Below, in pieces: positions 8,825 through 19,022 of a DNA stretch of 64,000 nucleotides. Source of the stretch: Stieleria marina. GTDB taxonomy: Bacteria; Planctomycetota; Planctomycetia; Pirellulales; Pirellulaceae. The stretch's first letter is position 1. Every line of letters begins with the position of its first letter. The notes under the pieces were generated by a model. The model was not told where the DNA came from and ran no database searches. It saw only the letters and a program-made list of their open reading frames with translations. Made by a program: the position numbers and the translations under genes. Where the stretch lies: positions 1,674,001 to 1,738,000 of the forward strand of contig CP036526.1 of the NCBI GenBank assembly GCA_007741555.1, read 5' to 3'.

Positions 8825-10501
8825 ATGGGTCAACAATTTATCTATCAGGTCACGGACCTGACAAAGAAGCACGGTCAAAAAACGATTCTCGAAGGCGTCA
8901 ACTTGGCGTTTTATCCGGGAGCCAAAATTGGTGTGCTCGGACCAAACGGTGCGGGTAAATCCACGCTGCTGAAAATCATGGCCGGCCACGACACTGAATT
9001 CGAAGGCGAAGCTCGGCTGTCCAAAGGTTTCACGGTCGGATATCTGGAACAAGAACCACCGCTGGATGCGACGAAAACTGTTTTCGAGAACGTTCAGGAT
9101 GCCGTTGCCGATCGGCAAGCAGTGTTGGATCGGTTCAATGAAATCAGCATGATGCTGGGCGACGTGACCGATGACAAACAGATGACCAAGCTTTGCGATG
9201 AAATGGCAAAGCTCCAAGATGTGATCGACACTCAAAACTTGTGGGAGCTGGATCGCCAAGTCGAAATGTCGATGGCGGTGATGAATCTGCCGCCCGGTGA
9301 CGCCGACGTGACGAAACTGTCCGGTGGTGAACGACGTCGTGTCGCGATGTGCCAGCTTTTGATTCGTCAGCCAGACTTGCTGCTACTGGACGAACCGACC
9401 AACCACTTGGATGCCGAATCGGTTTCTTGGTTGGAGCAGCACTTGGCTCGCTACGCCGGAACCGTCGTTGCCGTAACGCACGACCGTTATTTCTTGGACA
9501 ATGTTGCGCAGTGGATTTTGGAAATCGACCGCGGCCAAGGCATTCCGTTTGAGGGCAACTACACCGGTTGGTTGGAAGCTCGCGAAAAACGAATGGCGAT
9601 CGAAAAAAGCCAGTCCAAGGCACGTCAGCGAACGTTGTCGCAAGAGCTGGAATGGATTCGCATGAGTCCCAAGGCAAGGCAGTCCAAGAGTAAGGCGCGG
9701 ATCAGTGCTTACGAAAAATTGGCGGCTCAGCAATCCGAAGATCGCACGGAGGAGTTGGAAATCCAGATTCCTGTCGGCCAAAAGTTGGGCGATTTGGTCA
9801 TCGAGGGCATCAATATTCACAAAGGATTTGGCGACAAAGTCTTGATGGACGATTTGTCGTTCCGTTTGCCGGCTGGTGGTATCGTTGGCGTAATTGGGCC
9901 CAACGGTGCGGGCAAAACAACTCTCTTTCGCATGCTGACCGGCCAGGAAGAACCCGATAGCGGCCAGATCCGTGTCGGCGAAACGGTTGACCTGGGTTAC
10001 ATCGACCAGAGTCGCGATTCGCTTAACGGCGACAAAACCGTTTACCAAGAAATCAGCGGCGGCACCGACACGATTGTCGTCGGCGGCCGAAACGTATCGT
10101 CGCGTGCTTATGTCTCCCGGTTTAATTTCAAAAAGACAGACCAAGAAAAGAAGGTCGGCAATTTGTCGGGGGGAGAACGCAACCGCGTTCACTTGGCAAA
10201 GCTGTTGCACCGGGGCTGCAACGTCCTGCTGCTGGACGAACCGACGAACGATTTGGACGTCGATACGTTGAGGGCCTTAGAAGAGGCGATTGCAAACTTT
10301 GCAGGCTGCGTTGTGGTGACATCGCACGACCGCTGGTTCCTGGATCGGCTCGCGACGCATATCCTTGCGTTCGAAGGCGACGGAAAACTCACTTGGTGCG
10401 AAGGTAACTTTGACACCTACGAACGCGGACTGCGTGAGCGAATGGGGGAAGACCCCGACGCTGTCAAGCAAGCAAGATACAAGAGCATTCACGCCGGCTG
10501 A
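8825..10501 (+). CDS. ettA: ABC-F ATPase, energy-dependent translational throttle EttA
   Basis: This soluble ABC-F protein has 558 residues, matching EttA in length (about 555). It has two ABC domains and no membrane segments. Walker A sites are GPNGAGKST and GPNGAGKTT. Signature motifs are LSGGERRRVAM and LSGGERNRVHL. Walker B sites are LLLLDEPTNHLD and LLLDEPTNDLD. The family binds the ribosomal E site and gates the first elongation steps according to ATP/ADP. The basic stretch between the domains (about residues 250-300, rich in Arg/Lys/Ser) fits the P-site tRNA interaction motif. It lies 6 bp after guaA, which links GTP supply and translation in one transcript. The EttA call rests on length and N-terminal similarity rather than alignment. 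Confidence 0.93.
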   Translation: MGQQFIYQVTDLTKKHGQKTILEGVNLAFYPGAKIGVLGPNGAGKSTLLKIMAGHDTEFEGEARLSKGFTVGYLEQEPPLDATKTVFENVQDAVADRQAVLDRFNEISMMLGDVTDDKQMTKLCDEMAKLQDVIDTQNLWELDRQVEMSMAVMNLPPGDADVTKLSGGERRRVAMCQLLIRQPDLLLLDEPTNHLDAESVSWLEQHLARYAGTVVAVTHDRYFLDNVAQWILEIDRGQGIPFEGNYTGWLEAREKRMAIEKSQSKARQRTLSQELEWIRMSPKARQSKSKARISAYEKLAAQQSEDRTEELEIQIPVGQKLGDLVIEGINIHKGFGDKVLMDDLSFRLPAGGIVGVIGPNGAGKTTLFRMLTGQEEPDSGQIRVGETVDLGYIDQSRDSLNGDKTVYQEISGGTDTIVVGGRNVSSRAYVSRFNFKKTDQEKKVGNLSGGERNRVHLAKLLHRGCNVLLLDEPTNDLDVDTLRALEEAIANFAGCVVVTSHDRWFLDRLATHILAFEGDGKLTWCEGNFDTYERGLRERMGEDPDAVKQARYKSIHAG

Positions 10502-10622
10502 TTAGCTGGACATCGTATGGTGCACCGCCCCAGGCAGTTTCGTTCATTGAACGGTTGTCGGCGAATGGCGGCACTTTAGCGAACTCATTTTGAAATACAC
10601 GTCGAACGACAAAGGGATACCG

Positions 10623-10952
10623 ATGACGATTTTACGAATAGGCGCTACTGGGAAATACTCCGATGGCTGGGGAGCAGCTTTTGGTAGCGGCAAGTCGACG
10701 ACGAAGAAGAAGGCGGCCAAAAAACTGACCAAGAAGGCAGCCAAGAAGAAAGCGACGAAGAAAAAGACTGCCAAGAAGAAGGTCGCTAAGAAAGCACCGA
10801 CCAAGAAAGCACCGACCAAGAAAGCACCGACCAAGAAAAAGGCGACCAAGAAGAAGGCTGCTGCAAAAAAAGTGACAAAGAAACAAGCAGCGAAGAAGTC
10901 TGCTAAGAAAAAGGCTGCGAAGAAGAAGCCCGCCGCGAAGAAAAAGAAGTAG
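10623..10952 (+). CDS. Lysine/alanine-rich histone H1-like protein
   Basis: The protein is 109 residues from ATG 10623, preceded by an AAGGG stretch; a TTG at 10590 would add 11 residues. It starts with a short non-basic head, [17 protein letters not shown], followed by about 85 residues almost entirely Lys, Ala, Thr and Pro in KKA/KKT/KKAP patterns, like the C-terminal tails of histone H1 and chlamydial HC1. Inferred role: DNA binding and nucleoid compaction, in keeping with condensed planctomycete nucleoids. Part of the tail is encoded by three exact 15-bp repeats at 10791-10835, so its length may vary between strains. The head could be a separate small domain; I do not recognise a named family for it. 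Confidence 0.82.
   Translation: MTILRIGATGKYSDGWGAAFGSGKSTTKKKAAKKLTKKAAKKKATKKKTAKKKVAKKAPTKKAPTKKAPTKKKATKKKAAAKKVTKKQAAKKSAKKKAAKKKPAAKKKK
10791..10835 (+). repeat. Three exact 15-bp tandem repeats inside the H1-like gene
   Basis: The unit AAAGCACCGACCAAG occurs three times in a row and encodes KAPTK repeats. The repeat is in frame, so copy-number change would lengthen or shorten the basic tail by five residues. Confidence 0.92.
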
Positions 10953-10971
10953 TCGATTCGAACGCAATCGT

Positions 10972-11079
10972 CGTCTCGCGATGCCGTTCGCGAGTCCAAA
11001 TTGACGCCAGCCACTTCGCCCGTCCAGCGTAAACGACCCTGTGGTCGTCATGGGCGGCGAACGGCGTCGCAGGACTACC
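10972..11079. repeat. ~108-bp element with inverted ends, copy 2
   Basis: The left end is CGTCTCGCGATGCCGTTCGC and the right end GGCGAACGGCGTCGCAGGAC. The end sequences and the total span match the copy at 6935-7042; the interior is largely diverged. It fills most of the gap between the H1-like gene and the 1355-residue gene. Confidence 0.55.
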
Positions 11080-11099
11080 AACACATCCCCACCTAAATC

Positions 11100-14000
11100 A
11101 TGTCCAGTTTCCCAGCGCCCGACGCATTGAGCGATTCGCTCCAGCGGCTGGCTGGCTACTTGAATTTTTCGTCGGGTGCCTGCGACCCCGCGACGATGAC
11201 AGCGTGGAACCGTGTCTACGCCGAAGCAACGATGGGCGACCCGCTATCGGGACCGGCGCCTTGGTTGGTGCTCAAGGATTGGCTGAACGAAACCCTTCGT
11301 CGGCTGAAAGAATCAGAGTCCGCGTTTCGTGATGTCACGCAGGCACGCCGGGTCGTGCGATTGCTGTGGAGCGAATTCCTGCCGGCCTATGCTGACTTCC
11401 ATCGGGACCTGCTGTTTCACCAAGAACCCGAGGTGTTGTTCAACGGTTTCTTTTTAGCACGAGCCTCTGAGGTCATTCTCGGCCTCGACTTGGGGGGTGA
11501 AAACGACGCGATTGTTTCGCAAGCGATCGACCAGCTCAATGATTTTACGGGCTATCGACCGGTCGCGGTGTTAGAGAACAGACGCTGCGAACCGTATCCG
11601 CACGAATTCGTACGCCCGATTCCGTTGTTCATCCGCGATGCCGGCGTGACTGCAGGGCCGTACAAAGATGTCATCACCGAAGCGATCGCGATTCTTAGGA
11701 AAACCGATCCCGACGTTTTGCGTGCGGCGTCGTTTGATTTAGAGCAGTTGGACGAACTGGCTCTGGACCCGCGGGCCTACGATTTTGATCACCCCGTCAA
11801 TCGCCGCCCCAATTATCACTTTGGTGAATGGGACATGCGTTGTGTTGGTAACGATGGCTACTACAAACGCTATGTGCTGCGTCAGGTGACGTTGGACGCT
11901 TTGCTTAGCCGGACCTATGCGACAGGCGAAGTCGAACCGTACGAATTGCTCGTCGAAGCCGCGTCGGTCCTGGCCGGCACCATCTTGATGGGTTCGGGAA
12001 TCTGCGGTTGGGGCCCGGGAGCTTACGGAAGCGACATTACGATTGGTTCGCTGATGAAACCCATCGCGACCTACCGCGATGCTTTCTACAACGATCGGCT
12101 GAACCAGATCGAAGGCGACCATGCGGCTCGACTGGCAAAGGAGCAGCAACTCCGGCGTCAGCCTTTCGGTGCCGCCCGTCAGCACCTGAATGCGGCTCTT
12201 GCCGAACGACGCGCGGCGCAACTGCAGCACGTTCAGCTTGCACGGTTGTACGCGCGAATGGGATATCCGGATGCAGCCAAGCGGCAGTCCGACACCGTTC
12301 CAGCGACATCGGCGCGAATGATGTGCCGGATCGATTGTGTAATGACGATGGGCCTGCGTGCCCTGCGCGCGGGCGACTTGAAATCCGCCGCAGTGATTCC
12401 CGGTGAAGTCTACGGCCTGATTCGCCGCGGAATCGATTGTGGTGCGTTGATTGATCCGTGGGACATGCTGGCGTTCGGCGGGAACTTTAGCCTGTATCCT
12501 GGCCCCGAAAGCGGTGTCCATGATTCACGCGTCGACGAAATTCTGCATCTGGTGGAGCAACTGTTTAGCTACATGGCGCGGCTTTGGAGCGACGCTGCCG
12601 CACAGGATGATCAGCAGATCTACGACAAAGTCGGGCAACAGTATCGCGACATCGCTGATTGGTGGCGGACGTATGCGGCGCATACCATCGAATCGATCGA
12701 AGCGGCTGACCCTTTGGAGTCGTATGATTCCGCCAAGCTGGTCGCCCATGCGTTGAGGGTTTGGCACAAAGGCGGCGCGGCAGCCGGGGACGTCGCGTTT
12801 TGGGCGCCGCATGCGGATCTGTTTGATTCGCCACGTGCTTACGCGTTGGTGATCACCGCTCTGCTGGAACGGCGTGATTTTGTACCCGCGATGGCGTTGT
12901 TGATTCATTGGTTGGGCAACGCAGAAACCATCGGACTGCGGCAGGGAGGCAACTCATTGCCGCGATTGGCCGAGCGTTGGCTGTTGCGACTTCGCGCGTC
13001 GATCGGTGACGAACTGGATGAGTACGGCGAACCGTCGATCGATCAATCCAAGGATCGTGACACGTCGGAAATCTGGCCGATGGTCCGCAAGTGCTTCGAC
13101 TATCTGGAAGCCAACGCGGAAGTGTATTGGTCGGCTCCGACCTTTATGCTCGGACGGAGCAAGCCGCCCAAGCGAGACTGGGATCGCGAGCTAACGGCCG
13201 CCGAAGAATCTGAGGATGACGACGGAGGTTTGTTCGACGCTGCTTACGAAGGCATGACGTACCGCGACACGACCGATGACGGCAATGATGGCGCGATCTT
13301 TGAATTTGGTGATGACGGCGGAAGCGACGAATTGGAAAGTGAATCCAAGCGTCTTGTCGAACACCTGATCTTCTTGCAATCGCTCGCCAGAATGTGGGCG
13401 GTTGCGGCCGATATCGCGATCGCCGATAGCAATCCCGAAAATGCTCAAAGCCGTCTACACGCGTTGCAGTCGTGGGCCGACCGCGCGTGTCAAAATCGCA
13501 TCGGGCTACTCGAACTTCTCGACGCGGTTCGTAGCTATACCGTCAAACCAGCCGGTAGCGACAAAGATTCGATGCGCAGCTACGACCGGCATCGCGTGCT
13601 GCGTGATTCGTTGATGGAACGCATCATCGGCACAGCTGTCGAAATGTCCGACTCCAGACGTCTCGTTTGTGGTGCGTTGTTGGCTCATCAAAAAGCCACG
13701 GGCAATGGAAGTTCGCAGCAGCACATCGAAGAGATGGCGGCCGAGGATTTGCAAGCCGTGCAAATGTTTGCGGCCTTGATTGCGGGCGACGCCCAGGCAA
13801 TCGAAGAAGTGTTTCCGACGTTTCTGGGCGAATTACGCGACAAAAACTTGCTGTACATTCCGCTCTCGCGCGGGGGCGATCCAGTCAAGATCTATGTCGC
13901 GCGTTTGCGTCAGCGAGTTCTGCGTCACCTGATGCACTGGTTGCCGCGTCGAGGATTGATCTCGCAGGCGTGCCAGTTGATCGAAACGGCTCGCATGATG

Positions 14001-15167
14001 GAGCAACAGAACTCGATCGGCATCGGAGCGGTGACTGAATTTGACAGCCTGTTTCGTGCAGGGTTTCGATCATTGGTGGCGTCGTTGGTCGAATCCACGC
14101 GGCAATTGTTCGCGCGTGATGGCCAAGCGGACGACGAGAAAATAATCGCTAAAGAGTTGATTCCCCAGTTGGAGCATTTGACGGAAATTTTGCTTGCCAG
14201 TTGGTTGGCGCATAGTCAGACGCTGCGACTTTCGCCGCTGGAAACGGTAACGGATCCCAAAAAGTGGGATCTGTTTGTCAGGTTTGTTACCGATTATGGC
14301 GATCCGATTTTTACGCAAATGTTTTTGCAGCTTGGCAATGTTCGCGCGGTATTGCATCAAGGCGTCGGGCCTTGGTTGGAACGTGCGATCGAAGAAGGCG
14401 ACGATCAGTTTTGCGATACACAGTTGGTGGCTGATCTGGAGTCGGGGCTGCTTAGTTTTAAACAAGCCGACCGTTGGATTTCGCTGGTTTACGAAACCGT
14501 CATCGATCACCACAGCGAGTACCTGGACTACAACAGTACGACGACGCAAAGCGACCGCGGTGACCTGATTTACATGTTCATGGATTTCTTGCGTTTGCGA
14601 ACACGCTACGAACGCATCGCATGGAATCTGAAGCCGGTGATGTGGGCTCACGAAGTGCTGGTGCGCAGTGGACTTGAAAACGCCGCGATGATGTGGCGCC
14701 GATCATTGAGCGAGCGAATCGGTAGCGAAGCCGAAAGGTACGTCGAAAAACTTCGCGAACTGCAACGCGACTACGCGATGCGAATGCCGACCGTCGCCGA
14801 TCGGATCTTGGAGCGTTTTGTGCAGCCGATGACGATCGCGCGCATGCGTGCTCTGGTAGGCCCGGCGATGCGTGACGCCGAAGCGAATCGCGAGAGTCCC
14901 AAGTTTGAATTGTTGGAGCAAGAAGCCGAATTGCTGACACGTCATCCCACTGGCGTCGGCCTGGACGTGCCGGCTTGGCTGGACGCGTTGGAAGAAGAAG
15001 TTGAAACGCTAGCAAAGCGAAGAATGAGTAGCGAGATCGATCCGCAAGCATTGATGACGATCCCGATTGTGCCCATGACGATGGACGCTTTGAGCCAGCA
15101 ATTAGCGACCGCGCGGTCGCAAGGGCGTCGTTTGCCGCACATGAAAAACGAAGAAGAAGACGGCTGA
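11100..15167 (+). CDS. Large protein of unknown function (1355 aa)
   Basis: I do not recognise this protein. It has no signal peptide and no evident membrane helix, and is predominantly helical in appearance with many Leu/Ala/Arg-rich stretches, which suggests a large cytoplasmic repeat or scaffold protein. A strongly acidic, probably disordered segment lies near residues 695-750 (EESEDDDGG and [12 protein letters not shown]). Conserved-looking aromatic patches occur in the first 300 residues (for example [11 protein letters not shown]). No nucleotide-binding, catalytic or zinc motif stands out. It begins 20 bp after a 108-bp repeat element and is followed after 109 bp by the isomerase-like gene in the same direction. 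The length without frameshift and codon pattern support it being real. Confidence 0.85.
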   Translation: MSSFPAPDALSDSLQRLAGYLNFSSGACDPATMTAWNRVYAEATMGDPLSGPAPWLVLKDWLNETLRRLKESESAFRDVTQARRVVRLLWSEFLPAYADFHRDLLFHQEPEVLFNGFFLARASEVILGLDLGGENDAIVSQAIDQLNDFTGYRPVAVLENRRCEPYPHEFVRPIPLFIRDAGVTAGPYKDVITEAIAILRKTDPDVLRAASFDLEQLDELALDPRAYDFDHPVNRRPNYHFGEWDMRCVGNDGYYKRYVLRQVTLDALLSRTYATGEVEPYELLVEAASVLAGTILMGSGICGWGPGAYGSDITIGSLMKPIATYRDAFYNDRLNQIEGDHAARLAKEQQLRRQPFGAARQHLNAALAERRAAQLQHVQLARLYARMGYPDAAKRQSDTVPATSARMMCRIDCVMTMGLRALRAGDLKSAAVIPGEVYGLIRRGIDCGALIDPWDMLAFGGNFSLYPGPESGVHDSRVDEILHLVEQLFSYMARLWSDAAAQDDQQIYDKVGQQYRDIADWWRTYAAHTIESIEAADPLESYDSAKLVAHALRVWHKGGAAAGDVAFWAPHADLFDSPRAYALVITALLERRDFVPAMALLIHWLGNAETIGLRQGGNSLPRLAERWLLRLRASIGDELDEYGEPSIDQSKDRDTSEIWPMVRKCFDYLEANAEVYWSAPTFMLGRSKPPKRDWDRELTAAEESEDDDGGLFDAAYEGMTYRDTTDDGNDGAIFEFGDDGGSDELESESKRLVEHLIFLQSLARMWAVAADIAIADSNPENAQSRLHALQSWADRACQNRIGLLELLDAVRSYTVKPAGSDKDSMRSYDRHRVLRDSLMERIIGTAVEMSDSRRLVCGALLAHQKATGNGSSQQHIEEMAAEDLQAVQMFAALIAGDAQAIEEVFPTFLGELRDKNLLYIPLSRGGDPVKIYVARLRQRVLRHLMHWLPRRGLISQACQLIETARMMEQQNSIGIGAVTEFDSLFRAGFRSLVASLVESTRQLFARDGQADDEKIIAKELIPQLEHLTEILLASWLAHSQTLRLSPLETVTDPKKWDLFVRFVTDYGDPIFTQMFLQLGNVRAVLHQGVGPWLERAIEEGDDQFCDTQLVADLESGLLSFKQADRWISLVYETVIDHHSEYLDYNSTTTQSDRGDLIYMFMDFLRLRTRYERIAWNLKPVMWAHEVLVRSGLENAAMMWRRSLSERIGSEAERYVEKLRELQRDYAMRMPTVADRILERFVQPMTIARMRALVGPAMRDAEANRESPKFELLEQEAELLTRHPTGVGLDVPAWLDALEEEVETLAKRRMSSEIDPQALMTIPIVPMTMDALSQQLATARSQGRRLPHMKNEEEDG

Positions 15168-15276
15168 AAAATCGTTTCAGAAAATGGGTGTCAAGCCCCG
15201 CAACATCAGTGATGTGTTTCTGTACAATCTGCCGCTCGCTACTTCTTTGTTCTTCTTTTTCAGCAGGCCGCCACGG

Positions 15277-16095
15277 ATGAACACGCTTGCCATCAGCCAA
15301 CTCTCGACGCTCCGCTGGAGCATTCAAGAAGACGCCGCGGCCTATTCACGACGTGGCTTCGGCGGGATCGGAATCTACCGTCCCAAGTTAGAAGATTTTG
15401 GCATCGATCGAACGGTCGAATTGTTGGCCGACTACGAACTCTCCGTCACATCGCTCTCGTGGGTCGGCGGTTTTACCGGCAGCGATGGACGCGGTTATGA
15501 CGAAGCCGTGAGTGATGCCATGGATGCGGTCAGTGACGCAGCGAACTTGCAAGCCGAAACATTGATCGTGTTAGCGGGCGGACGCAATAACCACATTCGT
15601 AATCACGCCCGCAAGACGCTTTGCAAGGCGCTCAAAGCGATCGCTAGAGTCGCCGAAGATTACGACGTGCGTATTTCGCTTGAACCAATCCATCCCGGTT
15701 GTGGTGAAGAGTGGTCGTTCGTCAACGATTTGCAGTCGACGCTGGACATCATCGAAACCGTCAACAGTCCTTCGCTGGGCATGGTTTTGGACACCTACCA
15801 CGTCGGCATGGATGAGGAAGCGTTGCGTTGGTTGCCCGACGTGATGCCCCACCTGCATCTAGTTCAGCTCGGTGACGCGCGGCACAGTCCTCACGGCGAA
15901 ATGAATCGCTGCTTGTTGGGACAAGGCTGTGTGCCGATCCGCGAAATTCTCGGGCTACTTTCCGATCACCAATTCAAAGGTCCTTTGGAAGTTGAATTGA
16001 TCGGCGAAGACATCGAACCACTCAGCTACGAACAGGTCCTGGACCACACCAAGTCCTTCGTCGACACCATGTTCGGCCCCGTTAAACAAGACTGA
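15277..16095 (+). CDS. Sugar phosphate isomerase/epimerase-like TIM-barrel protein
   Basis: The 272-residue protein has the xylose isomerase-like/AP endonuclease 2 TIM-barrel pattern. The metal-ligand strands are visible as ISLEPIHPG (Glu), GMVLDTYHVG (Asp and His), HLHLVQLGD and GPLEVELIGED (Glu). Such proteins isomerise or epimerise sugars and inositol derivatives; the substrate cannot be told. I chose ATG 15277 because the family starts close to this point and the residues added by ATG 15184 (Leu/Phe-rich) do not resemble the family. No carbohydrate operon surrounds it. Confidence 0.85.
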   Translation: MNTLAISQLSTLRWSIQEDAAAYSRRGFGGIGIYRPKLEDFGIDRTVELLADYELSVTSLSWVGGFTGSDGRGYDEAVSDAMDAVSDAANLQAETLIVLAGGRNNHIRNHARKTLCKALKAIARVAEDYDVRISLEPIHPGCGEEWSFVNDLQSTLDIIETVNSPSLGMVLDTYHVGMDEEALRWLPDVMPHLHLVQLGDARHSPHGEMNRCLLGQGCVPIREILGLLSDHQFKGPLEVELIGEDIEPLSYEQVLDHTKSFVDTMFGPVKQD

Positions 16096-16165
16096 AAGTT
16101 GGAGCTCAGGATCAACGTCGACCTGAAGCAACGCCGTGTAAGTTGGGCCTGCTAACTAAGTTTGC

Positions 16166-17365
16166 TTACTTGTTGGCACCAAAATGCGCAGCAAGTTCTT
16201 CGAGTGTGATTTTCCCATCCTTGTTTGCGTCTGCGACTGCAAATAAATTTTTGGGTAATTGACCTGCAGAGACCGCCGCATCTAGTTCGGCTGTCTCGAT
16301 ATGTTTTGATCGATCCGAATCGTATCGAGTGATCAACTGACGAGCTTTTTGGTACTCGGCCTGAGCGTAGCCCAGCCCTTTGCGGATTTCCGCCAATCGA
16401 GCCTCGACCTCGGCGATCGTCACGACGTTGTCTTTGTTCGCGTCAAACTTGCCAAGTGTGTTTTTTAATTGGAGCGTCAATGGGGATTCAGCCAACGAGA
16501 CCTTGGCTCCTTTGCCAAATTGTTTTTCGGTCTGTTCCCTTTGTTTCTCCATTTGCTCCTTGCTAGGCCCAATCAGTATCTTTCCGTCTCCGTCAGGGTC
16601 GTGCCGTACGAAGATGCCGTGAACCTTTTTTGTATCGAATTTTGACAAGCCCATGTCTCGTCGGTGGACGGCATACATGGTCGCCAATTCCATCAGGCTC
16701 AATTGGTCATCATCCTCGTCAAATTCGGAGGCAGGTTTGGGAAGCGGTGATTGACTTGCCTCTTCCGTGCTCAGACGCTTGTCTGCATCGGTGTCAAAAT
16801 GTTTGACCACACGGTTGGCGCGGTTTTGATCGACGGGGTCGATCCCCATTTCACTCCGCAGGACTCGATCAAACGCAAGCTGAACCGCCAGTTCACGAGC
16901 TGTGATGATTCCATCACGATTCGAATCAAATTCGTCGGGGCCTGCCGGCAAGTCGGCTACCTGGACTTCGTCTTGATCAAGTTGTCCGTTGCGATTTTTG
17001 TCGTAACGAGACAAAAACATATTCACGTTATTAATGTCGGCTTCTGTAATGTCGTCCCGCGAACGCAGATAAGCCTGACGAATACCGACCTCTAAGTGCG
17101 TCAACTCGCCGTTTTTATCGAGGTCGAAATCGGCGGCTTCAGCGCTCCATTGCAACCGCTCTAATTCAGATTGGTCCATCGCGCCGTTGTCATCGCGGTC
17201 GTAGACCGTCATCGTTCGAGTCGCTTCCTTCAAATCGTAAGGAATCAACTCCAGCTTCATGAGTTCACGACGCTCGGGGCCGTCTTGCGAAAACGCTGGC
17301 GTGACAAAAATTGAAATGCACGCCAGGCAGGCCAGTGATCGAAAAAAACGCAACGGTTGATTCAC
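16166..17365 (-). CDS. Secreted EF-hand protein with about ten calcium loops
   Basis: The 399-residue protein starts at GTG with a signal peptide (hydrophobic core LACLACISIFV, then TPAFSQ). The mature part is a chain of EF-hand-like loops. I can pick out ten Dx-[DN]-x-[DNS]-x starts: DRDDNG, DLDKNG, DKNRNG, DSNRDG, DTDADK, DEDDDQ, DPDGDG, DANKDN, DSDRSK and DANKDG. Several are imperfect at positions 5-6 and may not bind calcium. Planctomycetes carry many such secreted EF-hand proteins. Inferred role: calcium-dependent surface or periplasmic binding protein. It is upstream of nothing obvious on the minus strand; the DUF1552 gene ends 248 bp before its start. Confidence 0.87.
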   Translation of the reverse strand: MNQPLRFFRSLACLACISIFVTPAFSQDGPERRELMKLELIPYDLKEATRTMTVYDRDDNGAMDQSELERLQWSAEAADFDLDKNGELTHLEVGIRQAYLRSRDDITEADINNVNMFLSRYDKNRNGQLDQDEVQVADLPAGPDEFDSNRDGIITARELAVQLAFDRVLRSEMGIDPVDQNRANRVVKHFDTDADKRLSTEEASQSPLPKPASEFDEDDDQLSLMELATMYAVHRRDMGLSKFDTKKVHGIFVRHDPDGDGKILIGPSKEQMEKQREQTEKQFGKGAKVSLAESPLTLQLKNTLGKFDANKDNVVTIAEVEARLAEIRKGLGYAQAEYQKARQLITRYDSDRSKHIETAELDAAVSAGQLPKNLFAVADANKDGKITLEELAAHFGANK

Positions 17366-17612
17366 GTTTGAGCTCGCAGGTTTGGGGGGAGAGTCGCCAA
17401 GTTCTCGTTATGCCAATCGATCGAGTGTAGCGAATGGGCTGGCGGATCGTCGACTTTTGTCGTCGAAGCAAACCGGCATTGGATTCGATCAGCTGCGGCC
17501 AGCTTTTGTGATCCCGGTGTGCGGATGGAGACTCCCGGTTCACCTTTAAGCTCCCCTCAAGACCCTCGGGGCCTTGGGGGATTCTACGCAGTGCGCTGCA
17601 TGATGGCAGCGA

Positions 17613-18962
17613 TCAAGCCAATTCGCCAGCAAGCTCCAAGAACTCTCCGTTGCTGTCGCCGAAACTCTCTAGTTCGATGCCGTTTGCTTTCAGCATGGAT
17701 TGATACAAGTTGCATAGCGGCACTTGTCCTTCGGCAGCCAGGTGCTGGCCTGATTTGATTGCCCCGCCCGCTTTCCCGGCTAACAGGATTGGCAAGTTGT
17801 CGGGATCGTGTCGGTTTCCGTCGGAGAAACTGGAGCCGAACATCACCATGCTGTTGTCCAGAAGGGTTCCGTCGCCCTCGGTGATCGCTTTCATTTTTTC
17901 CAGCATTCGTGCGAAGCGTGCGACGTGCCACTGATTGATCTTCTGGTACTGGGCAATCTTTTTTTCGTTGTTTTCATGATGCGAAAGTTCGTGGTGTGAT
18001 CCCTTCACGCCGTCCAAGAAAGAAAAGTTGCGGCCGGAAACATCGTTTGCAAACATAAACGATGCGACTCGTGTCGAATCGGTTCGGAACGCCAGAATTA
18101 TCAGGTCCAGCATCAAGTCGATGTGCTGCGGAAACTCCGAGGGGATTCCGGGGGCCAAATTGGCGAGCGCCTTTTCCGATTCGCTGGGCTGCCAAGATCG
18201 CGGCTGATTGCTGCTTGCAAATTCGATTTGCTTTTCCACGCTGCGGACGGAATCGAGGTACTCGTCCATTTTGAATTGATCATCACGTCCGAGTCGTTTG
18301 CGAATGTCTCGGGCGTCTTCCATGACAAAGTCCAACAGATTTCGGTACGACTTTGCTTTGTCCGCGTTCTCCTTGTTTCGTTGCCCAAACAGTCGATCGT
18401 AGACGACGCGCGGATTGATTTCTTTGGCCATCGGCCGCGTTGCGGTTTGCCAAGAAATGTGCGACCCGTACAGTCGCGTGTAGCCGACATTGCTGTCGAT
18501 GCCACTGATGACCGGTTCGGTGCCTAGTTCCAACGAAGGGATCGGTGTTTGGTCCGCAAAATGTTGGGCGATCAATTGGTCGGCCGAAACGCCGCCGCTG
18601 CTGATGTCCTTGCCGGTGGTCTTTGCGACCGGCATTCCGGTCAGAAAGTTAGCCGTCTTGGCATAGTGTCCGTCGCCGCCATGGCTGTTCTTTTTGTCCA
18701 ACCCCGAAAGCACCGAGAAGTCGTCTTTGACCGATTTCAGTGGTGCAAGGGACGGTGACAATTCGTAGTCCGCCCCGGTTTGGTTGGGCACCCAGTCTTT
18801 TTCCCAGACACCGTTGGGAAAATACACAAAGGCAGTTCGGAGGGGTGGTTTTGGCGGCGTTTCACCGCTAGCAGCAGCCAGTGACGGTAGGAATGGGATG
18901 CCCAGGGCGGCTCCGGTGCCGCGTAGGAATTGTCGTCGCGTTGCAGGTTGTGGTCGTTTCAT
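17613..18962 (-). CDS. DUF1552 exported protein (Tat signal)
   Basis: The protein is 449 residues from ATG 18962, chosen because it places the twin-arginine signal ATRRQFLRGTGAALG directly at the N-terminus; a TTG at 18992 would add ten residues. The body matches the DUF1552 family: FVYFPNGVWEKDWVP, the FSVLSGLDKKNSHGGDGHY segment, and the C-terminal MVMFGSSFSDGNRHDPDNLP. These belong to the alkaline-phosphatase/sulfatase-like group (related to DUF1501) by family knowledge, but the substrate is unknown. It lies 60 bp downstream of the DUF1592-type cytochrome gene; this pair is a recurrent planctomycete module, likely acting together in the periplasm. Confidence 0.92.
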   Translation of the reverse strand: MKRPQPATRRQFLRGTGAALGIPFLPSLAAASGETPPKPPLRTAFVYFPNGVWEKDWVPNQTGADYELSPSLAPLKSVKDDFSVLSGLDKKNSHGGDGHYAKTANFLTGMPVAKTTGKDISSGGVSADQLIAQHFADQTPIPSLELGTEPVISGIDSNVGYTRLYGSHISWQTATRPMAKEINPRVVYDRLFGQRNKENADKAKSYRNLLDFVMEDARDIRKRLGRDDQFKMDEYLDSVRSVEKQIEFASSNQPRSWQPSESEKALANLAPGIPSEFPQHIDLMLDLIILAFRTDSTRVASFMFANDVSGRNFSFLDGVKGSHHELSHHENNEKKIAQYQKINQWHVARFARMLEKMKAITEGDGTLLDNSMVMFGSSFSDGNRHDPDNLPILLAGKAGGAIKSGQHLAAEGQVPLCNLYQSMLKANGIELESFGDSNGEFLELAGELA

Positions 18963-19022
18963 CGGACGAATTTTCGGTAGGGAGGATCGCAATCAAATCG
19001 TCTCGCAACACGGTTGGCGGGA

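Noticed and set aside
8411-9259. 282-residue antisense frame over guaA/ettA
   Set aside because: Shadow of two certain genes; composition is that of a reverse-strand reading.
10544-11014. Phe/Ala-rich antisense frame over the H1-like gene
   Set aside because: It arises from the reverse reading of Lys-rich codons, which gives FFAAFF patterns and looks like a membrane protein by accident.
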